Below, one piece after another: positions 1 to 6,324 of a DNA stretch of 9,413 nucleotides. Within the stretch, counting starts at the first letter, position 1; each line of letters begins with the position of its first letter. Source of the DNA: CAZXVW01 sp964644025 (lineage in GTDB: Bacteria > Acidobacteriota > Terriglobia > Bryobacterales > Bryobacteraceae); NCBI GenBank assembly GCA_964644025.1, contig CAZXVW010000171.1:1-9413 (forward strand), in the 5' to 3' direction. Both the position numbers and the translations under genes were made by a program. The notes under the pieces are model-generated. The model did not search any database. It was given only the letters and a program-made list of their open reading frames with translations, and was not told the DNA's origin.

Positions 1-31
1 ATGGAATTACTCCAGACTTAATGATATGCCA

Positions 32-64
32 CCCGGAACATCCTGTTCCACGGGCCCGGCTTTT
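32..64. repeat. Palindrome / possible terminator-like hairpin
   Basis: GGAACA (35-40), spacer TCC, TGTTCC (44-49) is a perfect 6-base inverted repeat. CCC at 32-34 can also pair with GGG at 52-54 if two bases bulge out. TTTT follows at 61-64, about 11 bases beyond the core stem. It could be a weak terminator for a plus-strand gene ending at the window edge, or an operator. The T-run is too distant for a textbook intrinsic terminator. Confidence 0.35.
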
Positions 65-290
65 CTGTGACATTGGTCCTACCCGCAATCGGCGCCCCGG
101 GTTAAGCTTCCATATAGACAGTACCATCGCGGCCTGGTCGAAAAGCGCCCCGCAACTCCTGGTTCGGCACCTTGGACGCTTTTCGTGGATTCCAGGCGGG
201 CCGGCAACTCCCGGCCTCGGCGGCGGCGTTGTTTCCCGCCCGGCCAAGGCAACGGGCGCAGGACAAGCCCCGGTCGTTTTCCGGGGACAG

Positions 291-297
291 AGAGGAG
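291..297 (+). promoter_or_regulatory. Ribosome binding site of the hemerythrin gene
   Basis: AGAGGAG lies 6 bases before the ATG at 304. It fixes this start over the in-frame upstream ATG at 172, whose 44 extra residues are low-complexity and unlike any hemerythrin N-terminus. Confidence 0.75.
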
Positions 298-303
298 ACC
301 GAG

Positions 304-858
304 ATGAATCCAATTGAGACACTGAAAAACGAACACGGACTGATACGCCGCTTCCTCGACAATCTCGCCGTGGCGGCCGAGAAAATCGAGGCCGGCCAAT
401 ATCCGCCGCGAGAGTTTTTCGAGAGAGGGGTGGAGTTCGCCCGCCTCTTCGCCGACCGCTTCCATCACTTCAAGGAAGAGCACGTGCTGTTTATGCATCT
501 GGCGCAAAAACACAAGGGCGAAATCGACGGCCGCATTGAAACGCTCCGCTTTCAGCATGAGCGGGGCCGCGAGCTGGTGAAGACGATGGCCGCGGCCCTG
601 GACGGCTATGCCGCCGGCAACGAGATCAAGATTGCGGAGTTGCTGGAAAGCACCGCCGCTTACGTTTCGCTGCTGCGGCGCCATATCCACATCGAGGACC
701 ATGTCCTCTACCCTATGGCGAGCGAGGAGCTCACCGCCGCCGAAATGGAGGCGGTCGCAGCCGAGTTCGATAAGGAGCGGGAACGGCACGGTCACGACAC
801 GTTCGAGACGGCGCACAAACTGGTGGTGGACATGGGCTCGATGCTGGTCCACTTCTAG
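304..858 (+). CDS. Hemerythrin HHE-domain protein
   Basis: This predicts a 184-residue helical protein of the hemerythrin-like (HHE) family, a four-helix bundle that binds a di-iron centre. Relatives bind or sense O2 or NO, or act in iron and redox stress. The N-terminus has the usual first ligand (H11 in NEHGLIRRFL). Helix 2 has HHFKEEH at 54-60 (H55 and E59 spaced as HxxxE), helix 3 has QHERGRE around H85-E86, and helix 4 has RRHIHIEDHVLYPM (H127, E131, with D132/H133). This order of ligands is typical of the family. There is no signal peptide or membrane segment, so it should be cytoplasmic. A single domain fills the protein, with no attached regulatory or chemoreceptor domain. It converges with the short-chain dehydrogenase downstream and has no obvious operon partner. 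The family is secure; the specific role is not predictable. Confidence 0.9.
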   Translation: MNPIETLKNEHGLIRRFLDNLAVAAEKIEAGQYPPREFFERGVEFARLFADRFHHFKEEHVLFMHLAQKHKGEIDGRIETLRFQHERGRELVKTMAAALDGYAAGNEIKIAELLESTAAYVSLLRRHIHIEDHVLYPMASEELTAAEMEAVAAEFDKERERHGHDTFETAHKLVVDMGSMLVHF

Positions 859-859
859 A

Positions 860-891
860 GGCCCGGCGCCAGAGCCGCGTGGCGCGTGGCC
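860..891. terminator. GC hairpin between convergent genes
   Basis: GCGCCA (866-871) pairs perfectly with TGGCGC (880-885) around an 8-base loop. GGCC at 860-863 can extend the stem with GGCC at 888-891 across a 2x2 internal loop. It fills most of the 44-base gap between the converging hemerythrin and dehydrogenase stop codons, a position suited to a bidirectional transcription end. There is no T-run on either side, so an intrinsic terminator is only an inference. Confidence 0.4.
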
Positions 892-902
892 GGAGCCATC
901 CG

Positions 903-1643
903 TCAGAGCGTTCGCAAGTGGAAGCCGCCGTCCACGTCCAGCACCTGGCCCGCGCAGTAGTCGAGCAGGCCGTCGGCGATGGCGCGCACGGCGGCGGCGA
1001 CGTCGCCCGGCTCCCCGATGCGCCGCTGCGGCAGCAACCCGTCAGCAATCTTCTGCTCGTAGGTGTGTTGCACCTTGGCGATCATATCCGTCCGGATGAT
1101 GCCGGGCCGGATCTCGAACACCAGCACGCCCGCCGGCCCCAGCCGCGCGGCGTAAACGGCCGCGCTCATGCTCAAGCCGGCTTTGGAAATGCAGTACTCG
1201 GCACGGTTCACCGACGCGGTGTAGGCGGAAATCGAGGTGATGAAAACGATCCGTCCGGCGCCCTGCTCCGCCATCCAGCGGCCAGCCAGTTGCGTCAGGA
1301 AATGCGGCCCCTTCAAATTCGTGGCGAGCACCTCGTCAAAACTTTCTTCGGTGGCCTCCAGGACATCCCGCCGCTCGCGCGGGGCGATCCCGGCGTTGTT
1401 TACCAGCAGGTCCAGCCGGCCGAAACGTTGGCGGGTGAATTCGATGAGTGCGCCGCGGTCAGCCGCCGAGGAGACGTCGCACTGAAAGATTTCCACCCCG
1501 GTCTCAGCCCGCAGGGACTCGGCGGCGTCGCGGCGGCCGCGGTACGTACCCACCACCTGGTGAGTGCGCGCCAGCTCTTGCGCGATGCCACGCCCGATGC
1601 CCCGGCTGGCCCCGGTAATCACGGCTACAGGCTGATTCGACAT
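903..1643 (-). CDS. Short-chain dehydrogenase/reductase (3-ketoacyl-ACP reductase-like)
   Basis: This is a 246-residue NAD(P)-dependent classical SDR. The cofactor motif TGASRGIG is at 10-17, DV at 56-57, NNAG at 82-85 and the structural Asn at 109. The catalytic triad is S137, Y150 and K154 (YCISK). The C-terminal part (EIRPGIIRTDM, then GEPGDVAAAV and GQVLDVDGG) closely resembles the subgroup annotated as 3-ketoacyl-ACP reductase (PRK12745 type), which is often not the true fatty-acid FabG. The substrate is therefore uncertain; a sugar or other keto compound is equally possible. I chose the ATG at 1643 because the glycine motif then sits at the usual place near residue 10 and a purine-rich GAGGGGTGGG precedes it. 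It lies 76 bases after the Gfo/Idh oxidoreductase on the same strand and may be read with it. All catalytic residues are present. Confidence 0.9.
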   Translation of the reverse strand: MSNQPVAVITGASRGIGRGIAQELARTHQVVGTYRGRRDAAESLRAETGVEIFQCDVSSAADRGALIEFTRQRFGRLDLLVNNAGIAPRERRDVLEATEESFDEVLATNLKGPHFLTQLAGRWMAEQGAGRIVFITSISAYTASVNRAEYCISKAGLSMSAAVYAARLGPAGVLVFEIRPGIIRTDMIAKVQHTYEQKIADGLLPQRRIGEPGDVAAAVRAIADGLLDYCAGQVLDVDGGFHLRTL

Positions 1644-1710
1644 GGTTTCCCACCCCTCGCGGCGCCACCCTAACAGCATTGGTGACCCGGCCGCGAGCAC
1701 GGCCTCGGCA

Positions 1711-1729
1711 CGCCGCCTTTCAGGCGGCG
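1711..1729 (-). terminator. Hairpin at the stop codon of the Gfo/Idh gene
   Basis: CGCCGCCT (1711-1718) and AGGCGGCG (1722-1729) form a perfect 8-base stem with a 3-base loop, overlapping the oxidoreductase stop codon (1720-1722, minus strand). No U-run follows. A second, weaker stem (GGCCG/CGGCC, 1689-1705 region) lies just beyond it. It may reduce read-through into the dehydrogenase or protect the upstream 3' end; either role is inference. Confidence 0.4.
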
Positions 1730-2886
1730 CCGGTCGCCTCCGCCATCGTGATTTTCCTGTTGCCGAACATCGCCAGGTTCGCCAGATGCGGCCCGGAAAC
1801 CCCTTCGGCGGCGATCTCCACCGGGCAGTTGGGCTGTTTCCGCGAGCGGACGCAATCCATGAAATTCTGGATGTGCGGTTCCACCGGCAGCAGCGCGCGG
1901 CTCAGGAAGATCGGCTCGCGGTTCTTCTTCCACGGCTCGGCGTAGACAGTGAAACCCTTGCTGTTCAGGATCATCGTACCTTCGTCGCCCATGAACTCGA
2001 TCGTCCAACTGTCCTCGTAGTCATTGCAATAGTTGAGCGACCAGGTGGCAATCAGGTTCTTGTACTCGAATACGGCGGAGAACACATCCGGATGCTCGGC
2101 GCCCTTCATCTTGGCCACGTAGCCCTGGCAAACGGCCGAAACCGGCGGCCCGGATTTGGTAAACCATTGCACCACATCCATCAGGTGGGTTCCCTGATCG
2201 GTCACGTTGCCGCCGGCGTAGTCGCGGAAGTAGCGCCACTTCCGGTAACGCATCGGCTCGAGCGGCCGCTTGGGCGCCGGTCCCAGGAAACGGTCCCAAT
2301 CCAGGTGCCCGGGCAGCGGCGAATTGTCCAGCGGCCCGGCAATATTCCAGTTCCATTGCGCTTTCGCCATCGTGATCCGGCCGAGAATTCCTTCCTCAAC
2401 CAGTCTCCTGGCCCGGAGAACCGCGGGCGAGCTCCGGCGCTGCATTCCCACCTGGACGATCCGGTCCGTCTTCCGCGTGGCCCGGATCATCTGCTCGCTT
2501 TGCGCGAGCGACCAGGAGAACGGCTTCTCGGTGTAGACGTCCTTTTTCGCTTCCAGCGCCGCCAGCAGCATCGGGCAGTGATGGTGGTCCGGCCCGGCCA
2601 GCACCACCGCGTCAATGCCCGGTTCGGCGAGCAGCTCATGGTAGTCCAGGAAAGTCTTCGCCCCGGGCGAGTCCTTCTTGGCCAACTCCAGGTGCCGGTC
2701 GTAGACATCGCACAGCGCCACGCACTGCGCCCCCAGATTCTGGAATTTACGGTTCAGGTAACGCCCGCGTCCTCCCGTCGCCACCACCCCGTAAGTCAGG
2801 CGGTCATTGGCGCCCCAGGCTGAACGCGGGACGAACACCGGAGCGGTGGCCACCGAGGCCAGGAACCTTCTGCGATTCGTTTTCAT
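1720..2886 (-). CDS. Tat-exported Gfo/Idh/MocA family oxidoreductase
   Basis: This is a 388-residue NAD(P)-dependent dehydrogenase of the Gfo/Idh/MocA family, whose members oxidise or rearrange sugars, inositols and glycosides. The N-terminus (NRRRFLASVATAPVF, 4-18) is a twin-arginine export signal, so the protein is probably exported folded, with cofactor, to the periplasm. A Rossmann motif follows (GVVATGGRGR, 33-42), then the family signature EKP at 120-122. The C-terminal half carries WDRFLGPAP (197-205), the conserved block DQGTHLMDVVQWF (230-242) with the expected His, and an EFMGDEGT strand. Tat-bearing members are common in Acidobacteriota, Planctomycetota and Verrucomicrobiota, often near carbohydrate genes, but none is visible here. 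The ATG at 2886 is fixed by AAGGAG 7 bases upstream and by the Tat motif; upstream in-frame codons give no sensible N-terminus. The substrate is unknown. Confidence 0.92.
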   Translation of the reverse strand: MKTNRRRFLASVATAPVFVPRSAWGANDRLTYGVVATGGRGRYLNRKFQNLGAQCVALCDVYDRHLELAKKDSPGAKTFLDYHELLAEPGIDAVVLAGPDHHHCPMLLAALEAKKDVYTEKPFSWSLAQSEQMIRATRKTDRIVQVGMQRRSSPAVLRARRLVEEGILGRITMAKAQWNWNIAGPLDNSPLPGHLDWDRFLGPAPKRPLEPMRYRKWRYFRDYAGGNVTDQGTHLMDVVQWFTKSGPPVSAVCQGYVAKMKGAEHPDVFSAVFEYKNLIATWSLNYCNDYEDSWTIEFMGDEGTMILNSKGFTVYAEPWKKNREPIFLSRALLPVEPHIQNFMDCVRSRKQPNCPVEIAAEGVSGPHLANLAMFGNRKITMAEATGAA

Positions 2887-2893
2887 ATGAATT

Positions 2894-2899
2894 CTCCTT
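2894..2899 (-). promoter_or_regulatory. Ribosome binding site of the Gfo/Idh gene
   Basis: AAGGAG on the minus strand lies 7 bases before the ATG at 2886. It rules out the longer in-frame extension toward 2991. Confidence 0.8.
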
Positions 2900-2921
2900 C
2901 CGTCGTGGATCCGCTCCGTAT

Positions 2922-2950
2922 TGTATAGCAGGTTCCTCCGCAGGGAGCAA
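2922..2950 (-). promoter_or_regulatory. Predicted sigma70-type promoter of the Gfo/Idh gene
   Basis: On the minus strand, TTGCTC (2945-2950) is separated by exactly 17 bases from TATACA (2922-2927), within the longer AT-rich TATACAAT. The predicted start near 2915 gives a leader of about 30 bases that contains the Shine-Dalgarno site. The -10 is a good match; the -35 is moderate. The rest of the gap up to the methyltransferase stop at 3086 shows nothing I recognise. Confidence 0.45.
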
Positions 2951-3085
2951 ACACCGCCCGCAATCATCGCCGCGCGTTGCGCCGACTTCAACGGAAAAGT
3001 CTAAGATTTTGGGGAATGACGAGCTGACTTCCGGGGTCTGCCCGCGTGCATCCCACTACTTTCCCGGCGCACCCCCGGCGTCATG

Positions 3086-3772
3086 CTATTTCCGCGCCAC
3101 CAGTACCCGCGAAGGATAGCCGGTTTGCCGCACGTGCCGGTCACTAACGATCTGGAACCCTCGCGCCCGAATCAGCTCCGGAACTTGTTCGGCCACCTGC
3201 CCGCCGCAAAATGCGGGCATCAGGCGGCCCAGCAACTTGAAATTCCAGTTAAATAATCTCAGGTTTTCGGCGATCATCACCAGCGCCAGCCGGCCACCAG
3301 GACGGAGCACGCGGTGAAATTCTCCGATCGTGCTAACGATATCCTCGCTCGAAAGCAGCCCGAGCAAGTAGCAGCACACCGCGGCGTCGAAGGTCTCCCC
3401 GGGGAACGGCATGCGCCGGGCGTCGGCAGCCTGGCACAGGGCCCTGCTCGTCGGGAACTTGCGGCGCACCCTCTTCGCCGTGCGCCTCGCCATATTGGGG
3501 GAAAGGTCCAGCCCCAGCGTCGCGCCGTTCGGGTTGGTGCGCACCAGGCGCCGGAACATTTCGCCCGACCCGGTGGCTACTTCCAGCACTCTCATGCCAT
3601 CCTGAATGCCGGAATCGGCGAGCGCCGCCCGGTGGGCCTTGGCATGAAACAGCATCGCCGAGGCCGGATAGATCACCGCCGCACGGTCGTAAGCGCGGCG
3701 GATCCGTTGCAGCCGGGTGCTGGGTGCAGAGCCAGCCAGGTAGCCGGCCAGGGACAGATCAAGATTACTCAA
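3086..3772 (-). CDS. Class I SAM-dependent methyltransferase (UbiE-like)
   Basis: This is a 228-residue soluble methyltransferase with a Rossmann-type SAM domain. Motif I is VLEVATGSGE (62-71), the acidic end of strand beta2 is GLDLSPNM (87-94), motif II/III is ADARRMPFPGETFDAAVC (117-133 region), and the HRVLRPGG block is at 153-160. This is the arrangement of the Methyltransf_11/UbiE-like group, which methylates quinones, lipids and many small molecules. The sequence does not reveal the acceptor. The start is TTG at 3772, chosen because AAGGAG sits 6 bases upstream and the frame offers no good ATG. It follows the LytS-type kinase by 27 bases on the same strand and is probably its operon partner. 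Nothing appears truncated, and the C-terminus (SRVLVARK) looks natural. Confidence 0.88.
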   Translation of the reverse strand: MSNLDLSLAGYLAGSAPSTRLQRIRRAYDRAAVIYPASAMLFHAKAHRAALADSGIQDGMRVLEVATGSGEMFRRLVRTNPNGATLGLDLSPNMARRTAKRVRRKFPTSRALCQAADARRMPFPGETFDAAVCCYLLGLLSSEDIVSTIGEFHRVLRPGGRLALVMIAENLRLFNWNFKLLGRLMPAFCGGQVAEQVPELIRARGFQIVSDRHVRQTGYPSRVLVARK

Positions 3773-3778
3773 CTGGGT

Positions 3779-3784
3779 CTCCTT
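3779..3784 (-). promoter_or_regulatory. Ribosome binding site deciding a TTG start
   Basis: AAGGAG (minus strand) lies 6 bases before TTG at 3770-3772, in the 27-base gap after the histidine kinase stop codon. It is the main evidence that the methyltransferase starts at this rare codon. Confidence 0.75.
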
Positions 3785-3799
3785 AGGATCAGGGAAGCG

Positions 3800-5113
3800 T
3801 CACGGGGCCTGGGCAACCTCGGACTTCAAGTCCGGGATCTCGATTTGCGTACGGGTGCCCTCACCGGGCTTGCTGTCGATCCACATCCGGTAGTCATTTC
3901 CAAAGACTACCCGCAGGCGTTCGTTCACGTTGCTGATACCAATCCCCTGCTCGAAAAGTTTCGCCATCACCGATTCGGGAATCCCGACGCCGTCGTCTTC
4001 CACCAACAGGTGGAGCCGCCCGTTCTCGACACGACTACGAATTCGAATGGTACCACCATTCACCTTGCTGCTCAAACCGTGCCGCAAGCTGTTCTCCACC
4101 AGTGGCTGCAACAACATGCTCGGCACCAGGCACTCCAACGATTCCGGGGCCACCTCCTTGACGAAGCGCAGGCTGTCGCCGAAACGAACCATCTCGATGG
4201 ACAGGTAGTCGTCAATCAAGGCGAGTTCCTCCCGCAGCGGATTAAAGCTTTCGTGCTTGTGCAGCAAGCGTCGCAGTATCGTCGCTAGCTTGAACACCAC
4301 CACTCGCGCCTGTTCGGGGTTGATCCGGATCAGCGAGGAGACCGAGTTCAGGGTGTTAAACAGGAAGTGCGGGTTGATCCGGCTCGACAGCGCCTCCAGC
4401 CGTGCCTCGCTCAGCAACCGTTGCTGTTCCTTGAGTTTCTGCTCGGTGCGGGTCGCGTTCCAGATTTTCAGCGGCAGCGTGATACAAAAGACCGTCGTCA
4501 GGTATACCGCCACCACCGAGGCCGGGTGCGGATTCGCCCAGTCTGGATGCACCGAAAAAATCGCGTGGCGGCCAAAGATGCGGCCCAGGCTGAAACGGAC
4601 AAACTCGGCGAACAGGATGGCCAGCAGGAAAAACGTATGAAAGGCCGTCCGCCGGTGATCCGACCACTGCCGGAACAGCCGGTAGAGACTCAAGTCAAGA
4701 AACGGCGAAAACTTCCAGACCTCTTCCGTGTCCGGCGCGCAGTCCCGCAGCAGCCCGCCGAGCACGCCCACCCCAGCGAACAGCGGCATCGAAAGATATT
4801 CCCCGGCGAACATCGCCGGCAACGAAATCAGAATGCCGGACACCAGGCCGGTGACGTAACCTCCTACCACTCCGGCCAACAGGCTCCCCTCGAAGCCCAG
4901 ATCCACCGCCCGGTAGGTTTTCGTGAGCACCCGCGTCCCCACGCCGGCGGCAAACACCGCCGAGATTCCAAGTGCGAGTTTGAGGCGCTGATCCAGCGTC
5001 CGCTCCTCCCGCATCAGGATCCATCGGAAGGCGCCAAAACGCACCATGATGCTCGCCAGCGAGGTCGCCACCGCGAGCTTCACCAGCAGGACGACGGTGT
5101 GTTGTTCCACCAT
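3800..5113 (-). CDS. LytS/YehU-type membrane sensor histidine kinase
   Basis: This is a 437-residue sensor kinase. The N-terminal half holds about six hydrophobic segments (roughly 5-27, 44-62, 72-95, 95-120, 158-176 and 197-217), including the Gly-rich stretch LLAGVVGGYVTGLVSG (78-93) typical of 5TM-LYT sensors. A linker helix (221-245) leads to the His_kinase domain with phosphoacceptor H249 in RINPHFLFNTLNS. The ATPase part has the N-box LQPLVENSLRHG (N341), the G-box DDGVGIP (373-379) and GIGISNVNERL (390-400). LytS-type kinases normally phosphorylate a LytTR response regulator encoded beside them; none is present in this window. The methyltransferase follows by 27 bases instead. The ATG at 5113 has no clear Shine-Dalgarno site, and a TATAAT at 5128-5133 would give a very short leader. 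All catalytic motifs are intact; the signal sensed is unknown. Confidence 0.92.
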   Translation of the reverse strand: MVEQHTVVLLVKLAVATSLASIMVRFGAFRWILMREERTLDQRLKLALGISAVFAAGVGTRVLTKTYRAVDLGFEGSLLAGVVGGYVTGLVSGILISLPAMFAGEYLSMPLFAGVGVLGGLLRDCAPDTEEVWKFSPFLDLSLYRLFRQWSDHRRTAFHTFFLLAILFAEFVRFSLGRIFGRHAIFSVHPDWANPHPASVVAVYLTTVFCITLPLKIWNATRTEQKLKEQQRLLSEARLEALSSRINPHFLFNTLNSVSSLIRINPEQARVVVFKLATILRRLLHKHESFNPLREELALIDDYLSIEMVRFGDSLRFVKEVAPESLECLVPSMLLQPLVENSLRHGLSSKVNGGTIRIRSRVENGRLHLLVEDDGVGIPESVMAKLFEQGIGISNVNERLRVVFGNDYRMWIDSKPGEGTRTQIEIPDLKSEVAQAP

Positions 5114-5127
5114 GCCGGTCTGAAGCC

Positions 5128-5135
5128 ATTATAAT
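5128..5135. promoter_or_regulatory. Self-complementary ATTATAAT, possible shared -10 region
   Basis: ATTATAAT is its own reverse complement, so both strands carry a perfect TATAAT (5130-5135 on plus, 5128-5133 on minus) between the divergent ribA and histidine kinase genes. The implied starts would be near 5142 for ribA and near 5121 for the kinase. The latter leaves only about 8 bases before its ATG. Neither direction has a good -35 hexamer at 16-18 bases, so promoter activity is a weak inference. Confidence 0.35.
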
Positions 5136-5188
5136 GAAGTGTTAAGCAACGCCTTTCCCTAAGGATTTGCGTCCCTGCATGACGAGCG

Positions 5189-5806
5189 ATGGCGGTCAGT
5201 CCCCCGATGATGTTGCAAAAAGTAGCCGAGGCCAATTTCCCCAGCCGGTTCGGCCATTTCCGGATCTTCGGATTCGAAGCCCGGAACGGTGCCCGTACCG
5301 AGGAAGCCGTGGTGCTGCGCATGGGGGACGTTACCGGCGAGCCCCCGCCCCTGGTCCGCATCCATTCCCAGTGCCTCACCGGGGACGTCTTTCACAGCCT
5401 CCGGTGCGATTGCCGCGCGCAGCTTGAGCTTTCCCTGGCCATGATTTCCGAGGAGGGCCGCGGGCTGCTCATCTACGAGCACCAGGAAGGACGCGGGATC
5501 GGGCTCCTCAACAAGCTCCGCGCTTACGAGTTGCAGGACCACGGCGCTGACACCGTCGAGGCGAATGAACTGCTCGGCTTCGATGCCGATCTCCGTGACT
5601 ACGAATTACCCGCCCAGGTCCTTCGGCACTTCGCCGTCCACGCCGTCCGGCTCATCTCCAACAACCCGGACAAGATCCGCGCCCTCGAACACGCCGGCAT
5701 CACCGTGGCCGAGCGCGTCCCCTGCCAGGTGGCCTGCGCCGCCACGGCCGAAGAATACCTCCGCACCAAGAAGCTCCGCATGGGGCATCTACTGGAAGGC
5801 TTCTAA
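5189..5806 (+). CDS. ribA: GTP cyclohydrolase II
   Basis: This is a 205-residue enzyme that opens GTP to 2,5-diamino-6-ribosylamino-4(3H)-pyrimidinone 5'-phosphate, formate and pyrophosphate, the first committed step of riboflavin synthesis. The zinc ligands are C62, C73 and C75 in SQCLTGDVFHSLRCDC. The HQEGRGIGLLNK block (98-109), Y113 in LRAYELQD, and R136 in ADLRDYEL correspond to the catalytic Tyr and Arg of the E. coli enzyme. SNNPDKI and the ending TKKLRMGHLL are also family hallmarks. The length matches stand-alone RibA (E. coli 196), so there is no fused RibB (dihydroxybutanone-phosphate synthase) domain. ATG 5189 follows an in-frame stop at 5180 and a weak GACGAG; M7 or M8 are alternatives. 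No other rib gene is nearby. Its TAA stop lies in the left terminal repeat of the IS remnant, but the protein looks complete. Confidence 0.96.
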   Translation: MAVSPPMMLQKVAEANFPSRFGHFRIFGFEARNGARTEEAVVLRMGDVTGEPPPLVRIHSQCLTGDVFHSLRCDCRAQLELSLAMISEEGRGLLIYEHQEGRGIGLLNKLRAYELQDHGADTVEANELLGFDADLRDYELPAQVLRHFAVHAVRLISNNPDKIRALEHAGITVAERVPCQVACAATAEEYLRTKKLRMGHLLEGF

Positions 5807-5817
5807 TCCGAAGTTCC
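5803..5817 (+). repeat. Left terminal inverted repeat of the IS remnant
   Basis: CTAATCCGAAGTTCC matches the reverse complement of 6325-6339 (CTAACCCGAAGTTGC) at 13 of 15 positions. The TAA at 5804-5806 is also the ribA stop codon. Confidence 0.7.
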
Positions 5818-5952
5818 TGACCCAATTCTGAGGTAGTGCTTCCAGGTCAATGATTCAATCGCGTTTCGCATTTCCAGATGTAGCCGCTCGCTGGAAAGGT
5901 TTTCTCTTGAAGTTGTTTGGCATCACGGCATATTTCTTGGGTATGCCATCCA

Positions 5953-6257
5953 GAACTGGCCAGGGAAAGCTTCGTCCCGGCGAGCCAGGCGTTCACCATC
6001 GAGCGCGGCCTGCCCCAGGCCATGTCCAGGCCATGCTGGGAATGATTCGCCAGTTGGGCCTGGAGACACTGATCGGTGCGAAACGCCGCCGGAAGCGAGA
6101 TCTGGTGGTGGCCCGCTACAACCCGTTGCCGGCCGATCTGGGCGCACGCCGCCGCAACATCTGCGGCACCAACACCGGCCGCTCCGGCGCGAGCTTCCAC
6201 CTGCTGGCCGAACTCACCCCCCTCCAGGCCGAAGCCTTCCGCCCGCTCGGTCTGTAG
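5953..6257 (+). pseudogene. Frameshifted, internally deleted IS1634/IS4-like transposase
   Basis: Frame 1 from 5953 reads ELARESFVPASQAFTIERG then LPQ, then the frame shifts by one missing base near 6016-6018 to GHVQAMLGMIRQLGL and KRDLVVA (to 6113). Joined, this resembles the N-terminal region of IS1634-type DDE transposases (the pattern AFxIERSLPHGHV..VLG..R.LGL...L........RDLVVAMI). The family's next words (AMIVARL and the whole DDE domain) are missing. The frame then runs from about 6123 through ADLGARRRNICG to LLAELTPLQAEAFRPLGL with a TAG stop at 6255-6257, which resembles the family's C-terminal tail (TPLQ.RA..LLG). About 95 codons survive of an expected roughly 450-580. The family call rests on remembered motif patterns. 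The start of the protein is not recognisable, and the product cannot be functional. Confidence 0.75.
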
Positions 6258-6324
6258 CCAGAAACGAGAAACTCCTTTCCAGCTTTTCCCCGTAGGGTCA
6301 GTCAGACAACACGCGTTCGGCGTT

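Larger units (their letters stand above)
1..303. other. Left-edge region without a supported gene
   Basis: No reading frame here looks like a protein. The frames that cross it are low-complexity Arg/Pro/Ala translations with no recognisable motif, and some are simply the antisense of the hemerythrin gene. The first 21 bases include a stop codon (TAA at 19-21) in frame 1, so an upstream gene could end here, but six residues are too few to identify. A palindrome lies at 35-49 (separate entry). TATAGA at 113-118 resembles a -10 box but has no credible -35 partner. The long GC-rich leader just before the hemerythrin start shows nothing else I can name. Confidence 0.5.

Noticed and set aside
35..49. 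LexA-type SOS box
   Set aside because: GAAC and GTTC are separated by 5 bases rather than the 4 of the Gram-positive type, it does not match the CTGT-N8-ACAG type, and no SOS gene is adjacent.
79..852. A 257-codon open frame antisense to the hemerythrin gene
   Set aside because: The opposite strand encodes a clear hemerythrin with conserved ligands. The antisense frame has no motif and arises from high-GC codon bias.
1642..2823. A 393-codon plus-strand frame across the Gfo/Idh gene
   Set aside because: It is the antisense shadow of a gene with complete Tat, Rossmann and EKP motifs; its translation is rich in His, Arg and Pro and resembles no family.
3314..4288. A 324-codon plus-strand frame across the methyltransferase and histidine kinase
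   Set aside because: It spans two well-supported genes on the other strand and shows no recognisable domain.
4367..5134. A 255-codon plus-strand frame across the sensor part of the histidine kinase
   Set aside because: It is antisense to the membrane domain; the translation is Arg/Gln/His-rich with no start signal.
5189..5806. Bifunctional RibBA
   Set aside because: The protein is only 205 residues and begins directly with the GTP cyclohydrolase II domain; there is no RibB domain upstream.
5850..6257. An intact 135-residue hypothetical gene between ribA and the kinase
   Set aside because: Only its middle and end resemble transposase. Its first part is out of frame with the matching upstream sequence, and it lies inside terminal repeats, so it is a pseudogene fragment.
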